This document shows, piece after piece, positions 33,225-43,922 of a DNA stretch of 64,000 bases. Under the pieces are notes generated by a model. It had not been told where the DNA came from, did not search any database, and saw nothing but the letters and a program-made list of their open reading frames with translations. How positions within the stretch are numbered: the stretch's first letter is position 1; each line of letters opens with the position of its first letter. Origin of the DNA: Lojkania enalia (taxonomy: Eukaryota; Ascomycota; Dothideomycetes; Pleosporales); assembly GCA_010094045.1 (NCBI GenBank), contig ML986618.1, positions 248,001 to 312,000 of the forward strand, given 5' to 3'. Position numbers and translations under genes: made by a program.

Positions 33225-34258
33225 AGCAAAAGCTAAGGGTCAACGATGGGAGGGTTGGAGCTTTTAGGCGTGCGCTCTAGATGTTTGGGCAGATGATGTC
33301 GATGGTGTCGCGTGCATGCCTTTGGTCGCCGCGTGAACGGGAACCTGCCATGGACCGGGCAGGCAACAAAAAACCTGGGGTAGGAGGCGAGGAGTAAACG
33401 GTAAAAGTGGTGCCAATGGTAAGCCGTACCCCGCGCGATGCTTGTGGCGACGATATGGTGATGATATGGTAGTGGTGGTGTGAGAAGGAAGAGGGCAAGA
33501 GAATTTCTCGGAGTTGTGGATGTGAGGCACAGGATTTGCTCCAGGGCTATGATGCGAGGGTGCAGCCAACGCTCGGCACGGGAACGCAGCGCGGCTTCGG
33601 ACGGTTCCTGTCGCAGCGAGAACGGGAACACCACGGAGCGGATTCGGGCGCCTGGGTTGAGATGCAAGCTTCGGGACGGCCTAAATGTCTTCTGATCACT
33701 TGCAAGCCTGCAGAATTTGCGGCTTCCACTGCTTTTTCTTCGCATCCCGCGTGCTGACATAACCGCCCAGAACGCAGGCAGCTCTAAGCTCCTTAATCTC
33801 ACCAAACGCGCATCCCAGTCCAAACAGTCCGCAAATCGCCTAGGACCTCTTCGCTCTTCACCTCCAAGCAAGCTTTGCCCTGGCTATCCCCAGCGCTTTT
33901 CCCGTCGACAAGAACATCTAGAGCCTTGCGGCCAATCGCAGAAAAGGGGGCGTGAATTATGTGACTCGTTGGCAAGTAGATCAAACGTCACGTTTGCGGG
34001 GAAGCTTAACGTTTACGCGACGTCTATTGTTGTCATCTGGGGATCGTGAAAGTATTGATATGGCTTAGGATGCAAACACTTAGGTGAACAAAAGCGCTGC
34101 AGGAGAGTGTAAGCCTGGCAATCGTGGAACCAAAACAATCCGGCACCGCCACTATCAGTTGCCTCATCGCATAGATCTCAAGTCGAATCAAAGATCCAGC
34201 CCCATCACAACTCTCCAGACAAATGGCTGAGTGGTTCTTGCGGGCCATATAAACATGA
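33225..34258. other. Intergenic, mdm34 promoter
   Basis: Upstream of mdm34 and downstream of the next minus-strand gene. Overlapping frames of up to 212 codons on the minus strand lack motifs and look like chance in GC-rich promoter DNA. Confidence 0.5.
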
Positions 34259-34717
34259 TCACTTTTCATCCTCCTTCAAAAGCCTTTCAACCGCCTCTAC
34301 TTTATCCTTGAATCCTTGCTTCTTATCCGTCCTCGTCCCAATCCTGATATCGCTCTGAATCCTCACAACCCCATTCTGATGCAACATGGCATGACATTGT
34401 CCAATGACCCTCATCACATCGTCCCATGAGCCCTCTAGTACAGCAAAATTAGTAAGCTCACCGTCTAGCCCCACCCCCAGCACTCGGACCCAGAGCAGTA
34501 GATGCAAGAAGTGGAAGAAGGAACAAAAATGATTGAACATACCAACAGTAGTCCCCGCCGAATGCATCGAATAGTTCAACCCGCTCTTCTTCAACAACCG
34601 CTGCACTTCCGCAACTTCCTTAGACACGGAAGCCGTCGGAGTGCCGAGGGGAATGAGACAGAAGTCTGCCGTGCAAGATTCCGGTGTCTTCAGGCCTGAT
34701 AAATCGCTGGATGCCAT
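34259..34717 (-). CDS. YBL001C/MTH1187-like small protein (UPF0045)
   Basis: Small protein of the MTH1187/YBL001C (Ecm15) family, ferredoxin-like tetramers related to thiamine-binding YkoF domains. Exons are 34717-34543 and 34434-34259, giving 116 aa. Family elements are CLIPLGTPTASVSKEVAEVQ, the SGLNYSMHSAGTTVEGSWDD junction (completed by splicing), CHAMLHQNGVVRIQSDIRIG and the ending KVEAVERLLKEDE. The intron (GTATGT at 34542, acceptor ACTAG at 34435) is 108 nt, divisible by three and stop-free, so retention would insert 36 residues rich in Phe and Leu without changing frame. The family match is clean only when it is spliced. The biological role is poorly known. Confidence 0.85.
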   Translation of the reverse strand: MASSDLSGLKTPESCTADFCLIPLGTPTASVSKEVAEVQRLLKKSGLNYSMHSAGTTVGMFNHFCSFFHFLHLLLWVRVLGVGLDGELTNFAVLEGSWDDVMRVIGQCHAMLHQNGVVRIQSDIRIGTRTDKKQGFKDKVEAVERLLKEDEK

Positions 34718-35294
34718 GATAGGAACGGCAAAGGCGCTGTCGTCTATCGTTTGCTTGGGAGAAGTAGGGGGTGGAGATGATTGGTCAATCGACGGTCGTT
34801 TTTAGTCGATGACGTGGTAAGGAGTTGAGGTTGTGGTTCGAAAATCGCTTTTATGAGTTTGTGGTTACCACATTCCCAGTTTGAGGGCGCCAACCCCACT
34901 TAGCAGGCAAAGAAGTACACTAACATAGTCTTCTTAGGGCCAATCCTGTAGCATTCATTCCTACCTCAATTCGAGATACTTTTATTCTATAATCCGCAGC
35001 AGGCGCATCGAAATGCAATCGATGGCATCGCGAGGCTTGTATCCAGCTCGCTGATGCTTGCAGAATATTCGGTGCCGAGACTCTATTGCAAGTCACTTTT
35101 CTAGTAACCCAAACCTGGTCACAGGTGTCGCCATGGCAAGTGGATATGTGAGCCGTTGCAATACGTTTTAAGATACATTAACTTGCTAGTGACCCCGCTA
35201 TCTATGAACCAGACCCAGATATGATGCATATCCCAACACCCTCATTGTATGCAATTCGTATTAAGGAGGATCCCCGAGTCTACCGCTCGCGCCT
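34718..35294. other. Intergenic
   Basis: Upstream of the UPF0045-like gene and downstream of the carboxypeptidase gene. No gene or repeat seen. Confidence 0.5.
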
Positions 35295-36879
35295 CTATAT
35301 GTTCTTCAGTACGTATGCCAGGCCAGCCCACATCTCCTCTCCACTAGGCTTAATTTGCTCCGGTGGAAGTACAAATCCGTATCTTCCTGTGTCTCGCAGC
35401 TCAACAGTCATTGAGAATTCCGCTCCCGCGTTTTCGTATGCGTAGTCCACCGAGGCTCCAGAGACTTGATAAATTGTTGAGCAAATCGGACCCGGCTCGA
35501 AAACCGTGCCGTAGACAGCCCGGATAGCGGCGACAGCGCCTTTGGAAATCCGATCATAAGTAGCTGCCTCCGGGATGACCCCTGAGCAAGTATATCCGTA
35601 TGCTGTGAATAGCTGTGAGCGATTCATGTCTGAGATAGGAGGAAGAGGCTACTCACGGTACATGAAAAGCTGAGAGTAGGAATGAACATCGAGGTACATC
35701 TTGACTCCCTTGCCAGCAGCTATGCTATCAATCTGGGCTCTTATGACCTTGGTCTCAACACCATCAGCTGCGGATTGACCCTTGTAGTCCTGTGCACATG
35801 GAGAGGTACTAGCTCCGCCACGTTGATCCCAATGGTTGGGCCAGTTGCGGTCTAAGGTATAAAAGTTAGCATATTTGAGAGTGTCTGGGACTGTAGCAGT
35901 AATAGGGATCCGAAGGGGCTTAAAGGCCAGCCAAACAAAGATTAAGATTGACGCAAAGGATGTACGTACTTATATCACGGCCAACACAGCTCGCCGAAGA
36001 GGTTGACTGGCGATTTTTACGCCACATTCTATCGCTTGTCTGGCTGTATGCAAAGCCATCAGGATTCACTATCGGGAAGATGTAGAAGTCAAACTTGTCT
36101 TTGAACGCCATGGTCTCGGAGTCGGTTGAACTCAAAAGCTGGTATGCGGCGTATTCTACGACCTACGAAGGATCAGCTTTAAAACGACACAACGGATCAG
36201 GAATGATCTCGCACCATAGTCGTCACCTACGAGGGATTAGCTTCCGAAACATAGCCATGGGGCGAGGGAATTTAGTTACCCATTCTCGAGCATGAACTGT
36301 ACCATGCCACACAACGCCCTTCTGGGAGCCCTTGCCACCGCTACCCCAAATATGGATGCCTGCAATGTCGCGCCCCTCAAGCGATTTCCCGGCAACAATG
36401 TACTCAGAATTGGCTGGATATGTGGCCGCGAGATCTTGCAACCATGCGTAATGGTCTGCAATGGAGTGGTACGAGTTGAACCAAGTGCTATTAGGAGCTA
36501 GACCGGCTGTTATTCCGTTAGCGCAACAGTGAAATGAATCCGGCTCTGTAGGGTAAATACCGGCATAGACAGAAAAGTTTGTTTCTTCTGTGATAGATGC
36601 GCCAAGGTCCTCGTGCATGAGCTCAGTGTCAAGCTCCTGGGTGGATTGTTCGAATTGCTCGACTTCCGAGGGCGGCACCATCACGTCGACAACCTTGCTG
36701 CTGGCGACCTTGCCCTTCCACGTTTCCAATTGCAGGCTGCTCACCACCTCTCCCAACTTAACGGCATTGTCACCGACATTGACGCGGTAGACTTTGAAAC
36801 CTGAGTAGTTGACCTTCTTTGCGACCGAGGCCGCAGAGGCAAGACCTACGGAGGCGAGGGTGAAGGTGAGGAATTTCAT
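35295..36879 (-). CDS. Secreted M14A zinc carboxypeptidase
   Basis: Metallocarboxypeptidase A type, secreted as a proenzyme. Exons are 36879-36280, 36226-36215, 36162-35970, 35851-35657 and 35602-35295, giving 435 aa. Residues 1-17 are a signal peptide (MKFLTFTLASVGLASAA). The propeptide follows (YRVNVGDNAVKLGEV). Catalytic parts are HAREW (zinc ligands His196 and Glu199), NPDGFAYSQTSDRMWRKNR, the RNWPNHWD segment, LDVHSYSQ (His325) and the catalytic Glu in VELRDTGRYGF (Glu401). The second exon encodes only four residues (VTTM); omitting it would leave REW joined directly to VVEYAAY and lose a conserved stretch after the zinc motif. Introns are 53, 52, 118 and 54 nt. The two introns flanking the microexon end almost identically. 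A longer N-terminus from 36939 was rejected because the signal peptide starts at 36879. Confidence 0.9.
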
Positions 36880-38333
36880 GATGCTAGGGATGAAGGGAGA
36901 GAGGCGGGTGCAAGGCGAGAAAGGAATGGCGCTACCCATTCATCTCTACTTATACGTTGTCTCGAGCTCCTACTGTAGGTCGGATGGAGCAGCTCGACGG
37001 AATCAATTTCACCTGCCATTCACGACTTAATGTTCGAACGGGGCAATGCCGCAGCAGGGAAGCTCAGGACCGTAGCGACGGTATCTTTAATATAAGATGC
37101 GCATATATTGAGTAGGTATATGAAGGCTTTACGCGTGACTATTTGTCCTGGCGCCGTCGCGCCCAGCATGTTTCGTCGAGATGCCTGATTTGGACCGCTC
37201 AGTGGCTGCGGGGGGGTTCATCCTTCCCTGTCGATCTCATGCACAGCGCCTTGGTCTGGCCCGCTCCCAAGCTTATCAGGAACTTGAGGCATTGTGGGAT
37301 TATGTATATATGTAGCTTCCGTGCGGGGGTACCTCACGATGATCCTGAGAAGGCTGTGGAGAGCTGCACTACCTTCCACTTTCGACATGAACCAGCCATC
37401 TCCCAAGATACGTATCGCTCGCGACCGCTGGCTGATGGTTGGAGCCTGCGTCGATGCTTGTTGGCCCCGTGTTTGGAATAGACGGATCCAAAGCCTCAGC
37501 TTATGGTGTGCTGCATCTTGGAAGGATGCTAGGAAGGGCGGTAGAGTCGTCAAGGTGATTCACGTGTGGAACGTTTGATAACAGAGCCCGAGCAACGTCG
37601 AATGAAGGTTGGATGAAACGGGAGCGGGGGGTAGGATACGATCGCGCCAGTCCGCTTCTGGTATCTACATGTGCTCCCTTATTAGACGCACTTCTCCTCC
37701 TTCCCTCAATGCCACAACGTCTTGCAAGGCAGACTACAGCTCATAGCGCGGGCAGAACATGCGACTCCCGTGTCCACAGGTAGAGTGCAACGCACGTCCA
37801 TTCGTTCAACCCATGACAAAGACACAATTCTCCCACATTCCCGGCTAGATGTCAAGCCCCCAGCACACGTGAGCCCCGATGCTTCCTGCTCTCAGTGCTC
37901 TCAGGATCCTCTACCGGAACTAGCAATGTTCTCAGCGACGATCCGGAGTAGTCCACGTCGAGTAACGTACACGGAGACCGCGTTACATTGCGAGCTCGAA
38001 GCCGCAGCGCGGCTATGTGCTATTGTCGGCAAACGGATAGCCACGGTTTCAGTGCGATGGAGGTGTGATGCACTGAGGCCGGACCCGCGCATCTACTTGG
38101 AGCAAGACCATCTACTTCTTGAGCGAGAGGGTTTCAAATGCCGATGCCGTGTAGATCGGTAATTGTAGCTTAGCCGGCGCCCCGGTTGATGTCGGCCAAC
38201 GTTACTGTGGGGTCAGAAAGCTCCAATGGCCCGACATGCGCCATCCCGACATCTGCACACTTTGCGCACACCGGCAGCACAACACTCCTCCAGCTAGCTC
38301 TTGCAAGGCCGGTGCGCGGGACAACATGATCGA
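36880..38333. other. Divergent intergenic region
   Basis: Upstream of the carboxypeptidase (minus) and the C6 regulator (plus). Short frames at 37143-37578 and 37722-38162 have no motif. No repeat recognised. Confidence 0.5.
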
Positions 38334-40660
38334 ATGGAGGCGCCGGTCTCAGACCCGCCTGCTGGACCGCCCCCAGCCGTCGAGGAAGGCTCGAGGATCA
38401 AACGAGCCCACCAGGCTTGCTTGAACTGTCGAAAGCGCAAGTCAAGGTGTCTTCTGTACGCGCACCCAGACGTCTGACGCGGCGAGGAAACCCAAGTGCT
38501 AACAAGGTCTGGCTTAGAGACACGGATGGCGCCGTCCCATGCTTGCGATGCAAGCGTGACAATCTACAGTGCGTCCTGGGAGGATCTAACCGCGGCGGAC
38601 GAAGAGTGCGAAAGAAGACGCTTGCAACGCAGGCACTGCCTACTTTGGATGCATATGGTCAGGAAGAGGGGGGGTTCCATGGCCTTGGAACGGTGGGGAC
38701 AACGCCTTGGACCGGGGCCGAGGGTAGTAGACAACAGCAGAGCCAGGGAGATGTTCCATTGCCACGGTCCGGATCTGATTCCTCGGACGATATCCCCTTC
38801 TCGAACCTCCAGAACACATCTGATGCGCTGGGCATACTAGCAAGGGTTGCAGAGACAAGTTCTGGGGGAGCTGACTGCTCTGCAAATGGGCACGGCGCAG
38901 CTAATGTGCCCATGGTCCAGTCTGTAGAGCATCCTGCTCACCCATCACCATTTTCCTATCGACTGTTAGACAATGGCTCTCTAACTATAGGCACCGTGTG
39001 CCAGCTTCTCGCTCGGTATCATCAGAACTACCACCCATACTATCCCTTAGCTCCATCGCACGTGTTTGACGCCTCCAAGCTGGCAGAAACGGCGAAAAGA
39101 GAGCACCATCTTCTTACCGCCATCTTAGTTATCTCATCCAAAGACTTGGTTGATGAGCCTCACATCTATGAGGCGTCTTCAGAATACATGAAAAGCCTTG
39201 TGTCGGATCTAGCAGCAGGCGGGGATGCCGGTGTCGACGCCGTCGAGGCTCTTCTGCTTTTAGCAGAATGGGCTCCTTACACTCAACGCAGCCCCGGAAA
39301 AGTTGGAAAAGGGGAGGAAGACAAAGAGAGTTGGATGCACGTCGGCCTTGCCCTACGCATTGCATACTTCCTAGCTCTTGATGGCTATTCATTCCGAGCT
39401 GTGGATGATGGGAGAGACCCGAATCACAGCCGTAAGCGCCTGATATGGACTGCAGCATACATCTCAGATCGCCACATTTCCATTCGCGTCGGCAAGGCTT
39501 TTTGGAGCCGTGGACCAGGCCCGATGATTACTCTACGAAGGGAAGACTTTCCTGCTCTCCTTCCAGAGACCCCAAACGCCGAAGACTATGCCAGCATTTT
39601 CCAGGCAAATCTGGAGCTCACGCAGATTTTCAGTAATGTCCACGATGTACTCTACGCAAATCCAACATCGAGCTTCAGATCTCACCTTAGCGGATCATAC
39701 ATTAAATTTATTGATGATTTTCGATCTGCAATATATGGCTGGAAGAGCGTTTGGGGCACTCTAACCTGTTCTCCGCATCTCAAAGCTACGCTTCTCATCT
39801 CGTATGACTATTTGAGGTTATATTTGAATGCATTCGCTTTTCAGGCAACTGTTCGTCGAGCTCTCCCAGCGACCACGTCCTCTACGACTCAGCAGCCCTT
39901 CTCGGATACCCAAACCAGCGTTGCTGGTGCTACAATGCAAGCCCCCCAGCGTGTGTTTTGCAACAATGTTGGAACTGTGGGAGACGCTCGCTTTATCTAT
40001 GAGGGATTGGATGCTGCCAAAGCAATCTTAACAACGGCAAACAACTTCGTTGACCCCGAAAAATCGCTCCGCTACATGCCCCTTCGATTCTATCTCTACT
40101 TAGTATATGCAGGCGTCTTCCTGTATCGAGCTCGTTGTACGGGCGTCATTAACGGCGACGAGGATCGCGCTATTCGTGCCATGATCAACGAGACGGTTGC
40201 AAGGTTGCAGCGAAGCAGCGTAGGGTTAGATACTACCATTCAGCATCCGGGAAGTAGATATAGCCAGCTTCTGAAGCTCTTATGGGCTAAGGTCCCGCGC
40301 AAGGATAAGGCGGCTCGATCATATCATCATCCTGGTACCCATGTTGCAAGAACGTCTTTGGATACCAATAGTTTCCAACACGTACCTCCTGCGCCCCTTT
40401 CGGCACGAACCCCGTCCCAAGCGGGTAGTGCGGAAAGTCCAGCGGTCACGGAGCACATGGGCGACTTTGGCTGGACGGATCTTGGCGCTATCGGTGATTT
40501 TGCTGTCAACGGTTCCGGCGTGGTTGGGCCTATTGATGACACAGCCTTGTTCAATGGCTTTCTGCCACTCGACCTAGGCTGGTCAATGGGCCTAGGTAGT
40601 CAAGGGGTGGTTTGGGAAAACGGAGATATCAATGGTAATGGGCTTGGAATGGCTTTCTAA
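38334..40660 (+). CDS. Zn(II)2Cys6 transcription factor
   Basis: Fungal binuclear-cluster regulator of 754 aa. Exons are 38334-38455 and 38518-40660. The zinc cluster is split by the 62-nt intron (donor GTACGC, branch GTGCTAACA) and becomes complete only after splicing: CLNCRKRKSRC, then CLRCKRDNLQC, with spacing C-x2-C-x6-C-x9-C-x2-C-x6-C (Cys29 to Cys59). Basic residues follow (GGRRVRKK). The start is the ATG at 38334 (MEAPVSDPPAGPPP). The middle homology region of the fungal_trans type covers about 195-400 (CQLLARYHQNYHPYYPLAPS; WMHVGLALRIAYFLALD; RKRLIWTAAYISDR). The C-terminal 130 residues are low-complexity with acidic-hydrophobic patches, a likely activation domain. No biosynthetic cluster surrounds it, so its targets are unknown. 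Confidence 0.87.
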
Positions 40661-41877
40661 TAGCTGGTTATGGTATTACAAAGGGAGACCGGCGTTGAGC
40701 TGTATGGGTGACCTTTTCTAATACCAAAAAGTCTACTTAGGCTGCTTTAATGAAGAATATATGCATGAACAAGACAGGAGTCGTGAAACGTACTACAAAT
40801 TTTTTACTACTATGCAATACAATAAAGTCGTAGTCAAAGTATAGAACAGAGTCCAAGTCCCATCAGTCCAAAACTAGAGTATGAGAACTTATCACAAGCT
40901 CCTCCTATCATTCTGTCCTTGTTTCGTTCGACATCATACCATCTCTTATTTCCTTTTCCCTTGTCATGATGACCATGAGGGAATTGTGTTCCATCACCTT
41001 CCGATACGTAGCTCTTACATCCTCATCGAACTATGGCGAAATCGCGTGATACCATGAAGGTGGGTAAGCGCAAACGTCTCCAGTAAGCGCCCAAGGCGCA
41101 AAAATTTTATAGGTAGAAATTTGATGCAATAGCCGACAGAGAGACATCATAATCCATCAAGATGCGCTCAAAGCCTCAATATAGATCCAGGTCTATGACC
41201 CGTTACTCTATGTACGCTAGGGAATAGGCTAAATTTCCTTACGCATACCCGAGGATCAGAGTAGAAGCAGCTACACTGACTCGGAAACATGGTTGCACCG
41301 AGCTAACTTTTTCGCCATTGTAAAATCGTGCTGTCGTCAGATCAGCAATTATTGCCAAGACCTATTAAGCTCAGCGGAGCATCTCTTAATTATGCTTGAG
41401 CAGCTTTATTGTCACACAAGGCAAGCAGTGAGATTGTTTTATATTAAATTTTTTCTTTTTTTTTTCCCAAAATCGGCGTATTCGGTTCTTCTTGGCGTAA
41501 TCCTGGGACGGGCGATATGTCATAGGATAATGCGTCTCGGGATGCGCCTTTTTACTTTTCATCGTAAAATGAGAGAGCAGACGTCGCCATGACCTAATTG
41601 AGTAAAACAGGCAGCATGAACGGGAGATTCCATAGTGTGCGAGTAGAACACATGCTGATGCTGATGATGATGATGCAGTGTCTCGTGGATGAAAACTCAG
41701 TCGTCCAGGTGGCAGTTGATGGATTGGATTTCACTTAGAAGGCAGAACTTCAAGTATAAAAACGCTCCACAGAAACGCTCAACAATAGCTATCAACAGCT
41801 AGCTTCTCCGGTTTCTAACTACCTCAACGCTCGACAACCCAACAACAGCCTTCAGCGCCAATCTTCTCTCCATCAAA
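40661..41877. other. Intergenic, promoter of small secreted protein
   Basis: No gene recognised. T-rich runs occur near 41455-41465 and a short GATGCT/GATGAT repeat near 41650-41675. The last 150 bases are the promoter and leader of the secreted protein gene. Confidence 0.5.
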
Positions 41878-42431
41878 ATGAAGTTCACAGCAACAACTCT
41901 CCTCGCACTAGCGGCCACCGTCCTCGCCCTCCCAGCCACCGAAGTGCAAGAAAAGCGTCAAGATGATCACGCCCATGCCGACATTTGCACTGATGCTAAT
42001 CACGGTGGCTTTTGCATCAACTTCGGTCTCCGTGCCCTCGGAATCTCTCACTGCTGTAAGAAACTACCTTCACTCCACCAATTCCTCCAATTCTAGGACT
42101 ATCCCTCTCACTAGCTTCCCTGAATACTGAGAACATAAAGGGGATTTCAAGAACGGGGGCGGCATTGACCTAACAGCCTTCAATGACCATCTCTCCTCCA
42201 TTTTCCCTCACGAACAGGGTGCCGTCTGGACTTTGTATGAGTATGTCTCCCTGATTCTTCTCTTCTGCCAATTGGGCGTCTTGAGTTGGTTTGGAATGAA
42301 AGCTGAGTGGAAATAGAAATTTTGGATGCAGCGGCAGGAGCCTCGGCGGTATCGTTGCGCCGGGCATTGATAATTTGCAGAGCTTTGGCTTCAATGATAT
42401 CGCCAGCTCTATCTCTGTTGTCTTCCAGTGA
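41878..42431 (+). CDS. Small secreted protein, crystallin-like pattern
   Basis: Predicted secreted protein of 125 aa. Exons are 41878-42055, 42141-42240 and 42332-42431. Residues 1-18 are a signal peptide (MKFTATTLLALAATVLAL), and EKRQ at about 25-28 is a possible Kex2-type processing site. The mature part has CTDANHGGFCINFG, HCWDFKNGGGIDL, FPHEQGAVWTLYDG and ends FGFNDIASSISVVFQ. This arrangement (Cys-x-Asp...Phe-Cys-Ile, a central Trp/Tyr strand, and FNDxASS near the end) resembles fungal small secreted proteins with a beta/gamma-crystallin-like fold; I hold that loosely. Only three cysteines are present. Introns are 85 and 91 nt with GT-AG ends, and the chain keeps frame throughout. Its short size, secretion and position beside a repeat element make it an effector-type candidate, which is inference only. 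Confidence 0.75.
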
Positions 42432-42962
42432 ACTGTGGAGGGTGGTCGCAGGTGAGGGGTAATGAGAAGATGGTGTAGAGGAGAGAAGGGGTAAGAGGAG
42501 AAGGGATGAGAGCTCTACTCAACTATTGTCGCTCCTTCTTTTGTTAACTCACTGATTCGGTTAGTAAATATATGTTCTTGCGCAATATATCAAAACGTGA
42601 TAGAATACAAAGTATTTGAGTAACACGATGTTAGCACACGGGTCGGTATGTGGGCGCTTTAGAAGGCGTGTGGTTTGCATAGAAGTCAGAGTCTAGTATT
42701 TCACTTTAAGGTTTTCTTGAAAGAAATGACCAAGGGACTCCGGTTTTTAGATTTTCAATGGAGTATAAGACATCGACTGGATAGTTCTCGTATACTGTTT
42801 TTAATTTTTCTCAGCATTTTCTGGGATTTCACCACTTGTGCTTACAGGAAGCATCTGAAAAGTCAATGACTAATGGCAATGGCAAAATATCAATAGACTA
42901 GATGATCAAGATTATTCGAAATGACATCTTGCATCTTCCAGGATTTCTTCTAACCAAGAATC

Positions 42963-43411
42963 TGTAATGGGGATTTGGCAAGTCTGTCGACTTGTATCGG
43001 ATTCCGCCGTACGATATAAAATCACGCCGGATATCAGCTGATATACCCCTTTTTCTATGTACATATATATGGCTACTAGCCATTCTCAATAAAAGCAATT
43101 CAGTTCCTCATATCCCTCCCTGAGATAAGATTCGCTTCTCACAACAGAATCAATATTCCACCTGAATGACCTATAGATTATTCGTTAACATCAACGTGAC
43201 TGAAATAGTATCGTGTTTTGTGGTGAGAGGCGAATCTTGTCTCAGGGAGGGAGATGAGGGACTGAACTGCTTTTATTGAGGATGGCTAGTAGGCCATATA
43301 TATGTACATAGAAAAAGGGGTATATCAGCTGATATCCAGCGTGATATTGACCGTGATATTGTATGACGATATCTGATACAGCTCGGCAGACTAACCAAAA
43401 TCCCCATGACA
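42963..43411. mobile_element. Foldback / MITE-like inverted-repeat element
   Basis: Two long inverted arms (about 42963-43144 and 43215-43411) flank a spacer of about 70 bases. The outer ends match as TGTAATGGGGATTT and the reverse complement of AAATCCCCATGACA. The inner cores (from GGATATCAGCTGATATACCC on the left) are nearly identical, including the same ATGTACATATATATGGC stretch. The right arm has an extra copy of an AATATCAC-containing segment of about a dozen bases. No coding capacity is seen. I could not identify a convincing target-site duplication, so exact ends are approximate. Confidence 0.75.
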
Positions 43412-43599
43412 TGTTTTGTTCACGTTGGATTAAGTCTAGATTTGGAGACTATTAAATTGTATAGAATGCACATAATACCATTACCTACTCAGTCTAGTTC
43501 GAACCATGCTACCTAATTCAAGAAAACCCAACAATGCTCCGAGTCTCCAATGCCAGTCCTAAAAGGCCCTAGACGACATCTACAGCCCTCAGGATGCCT

Positions 43600-43699
43600 A
43601 AAAAAAAAAAAAAAAAAAAAAAAGCCAGAGAGAGTCCGGTACTAGGAATACGCCCATCCAACGCCGTAGTCGGATGAAAAAAAAAAAAAAAAAAAAAAA
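43600..43699. repeat. Twin poly-A tracts
   Basis: Two uninterrupted A runs of about 24 (43600-43623) and 23 (43677-43699) bases, separated by 53 bases of mixed sequence. Read on the minus strand they are poly-T, lying just beyond the possible extended 3' end of the myosin gene. Confidence 0.9.
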
Positions 43700-43701
43700 C
43701 C

Positions 43702-43922
43702 TCACAAGAACGCTCTAGACCTGATTACGACCCGAATAGTCCTTCTCCTCTTCAACCCATCCTTTCGCTCAACTTCATCATCTATTTCATAGACATCATA
43801 CTTGCCACCACTGCCTGCGGTTGCAACATCAACTAGAGTTACACCATCCTCTTCATCCTCTTCCTCAACAGTCGAGTTCATTATCCGGGACCCCCACGAC
43901 CCCTCCCCGAGGATCCCACCAT
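43702..43922 (-). other. Possible alternative last exon of myosin II
   Basis: A 221-nt open segment with coding character (GGKYDVYEIDDEVERKDG, an acidic EEEDEEDG run, and a basic end KRRRTIRVV). It joins the myosin frame in phase if a 53-nt intron is removed (donor GTAGTC at 43975, acceptor TTTTTTGTAG ending 43923). The product would be 2479 aa in place of 2423. Confidence 0.45.

Larger units (their letters stand above)
42432..43701. other. Intergenic with foldback element and poly-A tracts
   Basis: No gene recognised. It holds an inverted repeat element and two long A runs, listed separately. Confidence 0.6.

Noticed and set aside
38236..38424. Frame starting at the upstream ATG near 38236 as the start of the C6 regulator
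   Set aside because: It is in the wrong frame for the zinc cluster and stops at 38424; the ATG at 38334 is in frame with CLNCRKRKSRC.
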